Assembly (NCBI GenBank): GCA_946410535.1
Contig: CAMKAR010000072.1
Location: 1 to 9,071, forward strand
Length of the DNA: 9,071 bases
Direction of reading: 5' to 3'
Origin: an uncultured Bacteroidales bacterium
Lineage (GTDB): Bacteria > Bacteroidota > Bacteroidia > Bacteroidales > F082
The notes below the pieces were generated by a model, which had not been told where the DNA came from, ran no database searches, and saw only the letters and a program-made list of their open reading frames with translations. This document shows positions 6,101 through 9,071 of the stretch, piece after piece. Made by a program: the position numbers and the translations under genes. Each line of letters starts with the position of its first letter. Position 1 is the first letter of the stretch.

Positions 6101-7022
6101 CCGGCCAACCCATGTCGAGCGATTCCTTCAGCATGGCCATCCAATTGACGTAGGTGTAGGAATCACGGCTTTGCAAAGTGGCCTGGTTGGTATAGCCGAA
6201 ATACTGTGAGATTCTCTGGGGGACATCTTGCGAATAGGCACCGCTACCATTGACCGACCATTGCATGTCGACAGCAACGGCGCAGTGGTACATCAGTGTG
6301 GCAACGGCATCAATTTGCTCTTGGGGAGAGTTGGAATTGATGGAGTTAGGCATGTTGCCCCAATCGTAGTAGGTGTTGCCGAAGTTGGCGCTGCCACCGT
6401 TGGGGTTGGTGTGGCTGCCCGTGCCTTGCTGCGGGTGGTTCCAATACTTCATCATCTGGCTCATTGCTGTTGCCACACAGCCGGCATAGACGCGACCGCC
6501 AGGGCCGCCAGGGCCGCTGGGGCAATAGTAGTTGTAAGGATAGTCTTGGTTCCACTTGGTTTCGCAGAGATAAAACGCACCACGGCCTCCGTTGCGGGAA
6601 ATCAATCTGCCAGTATTCATTACAGTTTGCCATTCAGCTGTGACTTTGGGAGTGGCTTGGCCCGTGAGTCTTCCTTCACGGCCTTCAATCACCTTGTTGA
6701 GCATAAAGGCAAACTCAGGATTAATGTTCTGGGCATCAAAGCAGCCTTCCTTGGAATAGGCCACTATGGGACGGTAAAAGTCGTCGGCTGAAACGATCAC
6801 GAAACCGGTCGTTCCGACGTTGAAAACATAGAAGCAAGTCTCGTTGCGGGATGAAGTACCCGTGTAGACAAGGGTGATTTCCGAGTCCTGACGGGCTTGG
6901 TCGAAGTTGGCTTGTACAAATTGTTGTCCGACATACTTGGCTTGGCTCACGCTGACTGGCTTAGCTTGCGCCATACCGATGCCGAGAACCAAAGCGAACA
7001 TGCTCATCAAATGCTTTTTCAT
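3105..7022 (-). CDS. Secreted C10 (streptopain-type) cysteine peptidase with repeats and T9SS sorting domain
   Basis: The product has 1305 residues from ATG 7022..7020. This start gives a clear signal peptide (MKKHLMSMFALVLGIGMAQA, likely cut before K21) and follows an A-rich leader. The in-frame ATG at 7100 would bury the signal, so I reject it. Residues 21 to about 145 resemble the inhibitory propeptide of family C10. The catalytic domain holds the Cys in VYAGCVATAMSQMMKYW (C182), the His in EGHAFICDGYD (H319) and the FHFNWGRGG segment (Trp336), as in SpeB. An Fn3-like domain (375-470), a beta-sandwich (474-574) and two more Fn3-like domains (581-770) follow. Residues 776-1149 are five tandem repeats of 75 residues (the last 74) of the divergent InlB B-repeat/Flg_new_2 type, each with one Cys. 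A sixth, divergent repeat covers 1150-1223. Residues 1224-1305 are a type A T9SS sorting domain (ELKVYPNPANEMLNI). It is expected to cross the outer membrane by T9SS and act as a surface or released protease. Substrates are unknown. Confidence 0.93.
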   Translation of the reverse strand: MKKHLMSMFALVLGIGMAQAKPVSVSQAKYVGQQFVQANFDQARQDSEITLVYTGTSSRNETCFYVFNVGTTGFVIVSADDFYRPIVAYSKEGCFDAQNINPEFAFMLNKVIEGREGRLTGQATPKVTAEWQTVMNTGRLISRNGGRGAFYLCETKWNQDYPYNYYCPSGPGGPGGRVYAGCVATAMSQMMKYWNHPQQGTGSHTNPNGGSANFGNTYYDWGNMPNSINSNSPQEQIDAVATLMYHCAVAVDMQWSVNGSGAYSQDVPQRISQYFGYTNQATLQSRDSYTYVNWMAMLKESLDMGWPVYYSGQSYAEGHAFICDGYDDNDLFHFNWGRGGNDDNYFDFDQIDYNSYDRAIFNFVPTGVYNATAQAPTNFTVTPAPNYGLAATVSWTNPSKTLNDSNLTSIDQIVVCRDNEIIYTQNNVSPGAQMSIIDNSVPRFDSFDYTVYAVCSGSHGRIAYQKKVGFGPVCTWNVNITQASNQGFRGGAIHIYNAAGTEIGQVTTTNSNIQSIPVDMPLGMVSFGWSAPTQTGAFDMTFTIKDSQNNSVYTYSGSSTNMTEGIFFSANNGCGSQAGTGVPSNLVALVDTGNNRNINVSWDGINNSGYGYLVYRDYMLYRLIPNATFFVDENAAIGGHCYYVGYLYDGGENGNYTNESCATSGECYAPRNLDYEYTGNNNKIKLLWERPEPSDGLSGYYIFRKTDDTEYTRIKLLGANATSYTDNSANVDGTWYYYKLYAYYGDLDCESAPANWIHDENQFYLPVYYSNTGVNYTITATASPSNAGTITGAGSYASGSTCTLRATPNSGYTFVNWLENGTSVSINATYSFTVTGNRNLVAVFDVAPTNYTITATANPSNGGSVTGGGTYASGSTCTLRATPNSSYTFVNWTKNGTQVSTNATYSFTVTGNGSYVANFEPIPVEYAITVNADPANGGTVSGGGTYAEGSTCVISAMPNEGYVFENWTRNGTVVSTEPTYSIVVIRNLTFVAHFAQNANQATITATAEPVEGGSVSGGGTYELGSNCTLNAVAAVGYEFVNWTLNGSQVSTDASFSFTVTGNAVYVAHFSEIVNHYTVSANVQPANAGSVIGAGTYEEGASCTLIAIANPTYTFVSWTENGAVVSTDEQYTFTVERDRDLVAVFSQGLFYTITATAGPNGTITPEGEIIVEPGKDKTFAIIPNSGCRVSKVLVDGVDVGPVESYTFRSVNANHSIRAQFSGLGVDDNPMHELKVYPNPANEMLNIKGNDIKRIAVYDILGTLHYEKETKESNPSISLVGFTQGTYLLKVEFTDGSHGWSRFVIAR
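3576..4697 (-). repeat. Five 225-bp tandem repeats inside the peptidase gene
   Basis: Successive units begin at 4697, 4472, 4247, 4022 and 3797 (minus sense). Each is 225 bases except the last at 222. Each encodes the pattern YTITA...P..GGSVSGGGTY..GS.CTL.A.PN.GY.FVNW..NG..VST...YSFTVTGN...VA.F. The two units nearest the catalytic end are very similar in DNA: 4576..4639 and 4351..4414 differ at only 4 of 64 positions. The others share mainly protein-level similarity. This indicates copy-number change by recombination, most recently at the N-terminal side. A more distant unit at 3354..3575 lacks the shared Cys position. Confidence 0.9.
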
Positions 7023-7176
7023 TTGTTTAGTTATGTTAGTTGTGTAAATTATTGGCTTATAGATGGGTTGGTTTGCGTGGGTAATGTCAAAGAATCCCAA
7101 GCTAAAGTGAATTGGAACAAGTCTCCAACAATAATAAATAGAACTGTTTTATACAAAAGTTATTCATATGATTAGG
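7023..7176 (-). promoter_or_regulatory. Intergenic leader region of the C10 peptidase gene
   Basis: The 154 bases between the two large surface genes hold no reading frame that looks real. A 5-bp inverted repeat with 7-base spacer, ttgga (7112..7116) and tccaa (7124..7128), may be an operator but is short. The start codon is preceded on the minus strand by the A-rich run ACTAAACAA, usual for Bacteroidetes translation starts. No exact TAnnTTTG is present. The closest matches are TAACTTTTG (one base too long) and ATTCTTTG. The gap is long enough for a promoter of its own, but I cannot place one firmly. Confidence 0.3.
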
Positions 7177-9071
7177 TCATTCCGCCTCGCAAACCACCCT
7201 GACGCTTTGTCCGTAATAGCGGAAGTCGCCTTGGTAGGGGGAGAGACTGTTTTCGTTGAAACTCAAAAGGTAAGCGTATGTCGGGTTTTGGCACGACGAC
7301 GACCAATAGTAGCCGCTCGTTCCCGCGCCGCTCACCGAGGCTCCGGCGCGGCTTCCGGCTGCTGGGAGGAACACCGCGCCTGCGGTTTCCAAGGTACTCC
7401 ATGCGGAGGATGAGATGACGTTGTCGCTGAACGAGACGCTGCCGCTGTTGGCGTTGTTCAGTGTGTAGGTCGAGTTGCTCCAATCGTCGGGCAGGATGAT
7501 GAGGCCGTTTTTGCCGGCCACCTCAGCCTTGGCGTATCGCTTTCCAGAAGCAGTGTTCCGGCTTGTCAGCAGATACGACCACTCATCTTTCGTCAGTGTG
7601 CGCCATGCGCGGGTTTCGTTGCCCCCGTTGCTGATGGCGTTCACGCCCCAGTCGGCCAAGCCCGTTTGGTCGTTCAGGTTGGCAGTGGACGAGCCGTAGG
7701 CCAAATAGTCGTTGTAGTTTTGGCTTGTGGAATAGGGTTGGTAACTGTTTGCGCCGTGGGCAAAGTTGCTCGTGCCCCAGCCGAAAAGGTCAATCCAGCC
7801 GTTGTTGGTTTGCGAGATGTTGGCGTTGTCGGTGCCGATGTAATCATATTGGTGCGAGGCGAAACGCCATGTGTTGGTCGAGGCTTGGTATTGCAGGTTG
7901 CCTTTCGAGAAATACACCTTTTGGCTTGGACTTATCGAAAACTTGCCGTTGATGATACCATCGGGAACAGTGTTGCCGCCATTGTTGCCGCCGCCGCTGT
8001 TTCCTCCTCCGTTTCCGCTACCGCTTGAGGTGACCAAGGTCTCCACGAAACGGACAGCCGCGTTTTTCATTGGGTTGAACTCGTTAGCTAACGATGAAGT
8101 GCAGTCAAGTACCAACATGATTAAGGCACTGCTCTTTTTTTCCGTTATCTCGGTTGAACTTTCTATGGGGTATTCCGTATCCAATTGCCAAGATGAGCCT
8201 TGCCTTTTCCACAACTGCAGGCGATTGATCTCGTCTTGCGAGATGGGAATGGGATTGGGTGTGCTGGGAATGGATAGACGCTCAAATTCAAACCAATGGT
8301 AGGTTCCCAACTCAGACTGCGAAACAGAATTTAGTGACGAAGCTCCTTGTGTAAAACCTTGGTAAGTAATGTTTTCCAAACGCCTTCCGTTGTTTTCGGT
8401 TCTTTTGTAGGTAGCTTGGATGTATTTTGATGAGCTGCCGTCTGTGGTGTTGTCAAAAGTGAAGCGAATGGTCATCCCGTCATCAAGACCGCCAGGCAGT
8501 CTCAGTTTCAGGTTGACGGTCGTGTTTTGAGAATAGAGCGTATTGGCGATTTCTTCGAATTTCTGCAAGGCGTTGTTCATGTCTTCAACCAAATAGGCGT
8601 TGTTCGGGCTACTGGCAAGCATGTTGATGTTGGTTTGGAATTCGTTTAGATTCGACTGAGCGTCTGGACCTTTCAAGCCAATGGAATAGGCCGAGATGTT
8701 TTTCCCATGCACTTGCTCGCCCATAATCATAGTGTTCAAGGCTGTGCGGTAGTTGGCAATGCTGCCATAGCCGTTTGGATCCATGATGTTGTTGCTGGTC
8801 GAGATATTGTCGATGCCGTCGGTGAAAGTGACGAGAGCCACCTGTGTCAGCGTGGGTGGTTCGGGATAGTCTTTCAGCTTTTGCAAGGCGATATAATCAG
8901 CATAATACAAGGCAGTGAGGTCGGCTTGTGTAAGACTGTTGATAAACGAAGTGAACTGCGACTTTGTCGAACTGTTCAGCAAGCTGATGTCTTTTTGAAA
9001 CAGCTGTTCGTTGAATCCGATGATGCCGAGGTACATGCCCTCTTCGGTCGGGACGGTTGGCGTGGTGCCGC
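7177..9071 (-). CDS. vWA-domain surface protein with C-terminal FISUMP/lectin-like domain (5' end missing)
   Basis: The frame is open to the right window edge. The Met at 9036 is internal, since GTTPTVPTEEG precedes it in frame, so the true start and any signal peptide lie outside. Numbering from that Met, residues 1-170 are the body of a von Willebrand factor A domain, with the strand YLGIIGFN and the metal-site strand VALVTFTDGIDN (66-77). The first DxSxS motif must lie upstream. A beta-rich region (171-300) follows, then a second isolated MIDAS-type segment, IMLVLDCTSSL (306-316), with one helix only. A Gly/Asn/Ser linker (340-356) leads to a C-terminal domain (357-619) beginning FSISPSQKVYFSKGNLQYQ and ending with GYYWSSSCQNP...YYGQSVRVVCEAE. 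This domain resembles the FISUMP/FGE-like C-type lectin folds repeated across Bacteroidales genomes. No T9SS domain is present, so it is probably a surface lipoprotein involved in binding or adhesion. The partner is unknown. Confidence 0.8.
   Translation of the reverse strand, partial: GTTPTVPTEEGMYLGIIGFNEQLFQKDISLLNSSTKSQFTSFINSLTQADLTALYYADYIALQKLKDYPEPPTLTQVALVTFTDGIDNISTSNNIMDPNGYGSIANYRTALNTMIMGEQVHGKNISAYSIGLKGPDAQSNLNEFQTNINMLASSPNNAYLVEDMNNALQKFEEIANTLYSQNTTVNLKLRLPGGLDDGMTIRFTFDNTTDGSSSKYIQATYKRTENNGRRLENITYQGFTQGASSLNSVSQSELGTYHWFEFERLSIPSTPNPIPISQDEINRLQLWKRQGSSWQLDTEYPIESSTEITEKKSSALIMLVLDCTSSLANEFNPMKNAAVRFVETLVTSSGSGNGGGNSGGGNNGGNTVPDGIINGKFSISPSQKVYFSKGNLQYQASTNTWRFASHQYDYIGTDNANISQTNNGWIDLFGWGTSNFAHGANSYQPYSTSQNYNDYLAYGSSTANLNDQTGLADWGVNAISNGGNETRAWRTLTKDEWSYLLTSRNTASGKRYAKAEVAGKNGLIILPDDWSNSTYTLNNANSGSVSFSDNVISSSAWSTLETAGAVFLPAAGSRAGASVSGAGTSGYYWSSSCQNPTYAYLLSFNENSLSPYQGDFRYYGQSVRVVCEAE
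7972..8022 (-). other. Gly/Asn/Ser low-complexity linker between domains
   Basis: Seventeen codons encode only Gly, Asn and Ser (GSGNGGGNSGGGNNGGN). They join the truncated second vWA-like segment to the C-terminal lectin-like domain. Such flexible linkers mark modular fusions and are prone to length change by slippage. Confidence 0.8.

Noticed and set aside
5724..6791. Two long plus-strand frames (161 and 187 codons)
   Set aside because: Both mirror the catalytic and Fn3-like part of the peptidase. Their valine- and glycine-rich composition comes from the opposite strand's codons.
7142..7161. Terminator after the vWA protein gene
   Set aside because: The AT-rich aactgtttt...aaaagtt symmetry is imperfect and has no GC stem, so it does not support a terminator.
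7177..9036. Complete vWA protein starting at the ATG at 9036
   Set aside because: The frame continues upstream to the window edge (GTTPTVPTEEG before the Met), no signal peptide is present, and the first metal motif of the vWA domain is missing. The gene is therefore partial and the Met internal.

Overview
The window looks like chromosomal DNA of a T9SS-bearing member of the Bacteroidales. Three things point there: a secreted C10 (streptopain-type) peptidase ending in a type IX secretion sorting domain, a surface-type vWA protein with a C-terminal lectin-like domain of a kind common in uncultured Bacteroidales, and a -7 box of the Bacteroidetes type (TAnnTTTG) next to weak, A-rich ribosome binding regions. 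The species cannot be named from this sequence. All recognisable genes lie on the minus strand, so the biological order runs from high to low coordinates.

Right part (9071 to 3105): two large surface or secreted proteins. First comes a vWA-domain protein whose N-terminus lies beyond the window (7177..9071). After a 154-base gap follows a 1305-residue C10 cysteine peptidase (3105..7022). It carries a signal peptide, a propeptide, a catalytic domain with visible Cys and His motifs, Fn3-like and beta-sandwich modules, five 75-residue tandem repeats plus a sixth divergent one, and a T9SS C-terminal domain. A hairpin at 3032..3081 may end its transcript.

Middle part (3104 to 2665): about 440 bases without an intact gene, but not empty. 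It holds three tandem 23-bp repeats, a perfect Bacteroidetes-type -7 box, an 11-bp inverted repeat and a short reading frame that looks like the last 34 residues of a Bacteroidetes ATPase. Together they resemble the decayed remains of one transcription unit with its own control region. A second -7 box at 2687..2694 could serve the next genes.

Left part (2664 to 1): part of a surface polysaccharide (O-antigen or capsule) cluster. A Wzx-type flippase (1360..2664, GTG start) overlaps a SAM-dependent methyltransferase (564..1376), and after 262 bases a family-4-type glycosyltransferase begins and leaves the window (1..301). The 262-base gap is packed with short palindromes, including a widespread REP-like element.

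The polysaccharide genes would build and export a glycan. T9SS cargo is usually anchored to such a lipopolysaccharide, so the neighbourhood is coherent as a cell-surface region, but a functional link between the two halves is inference only.
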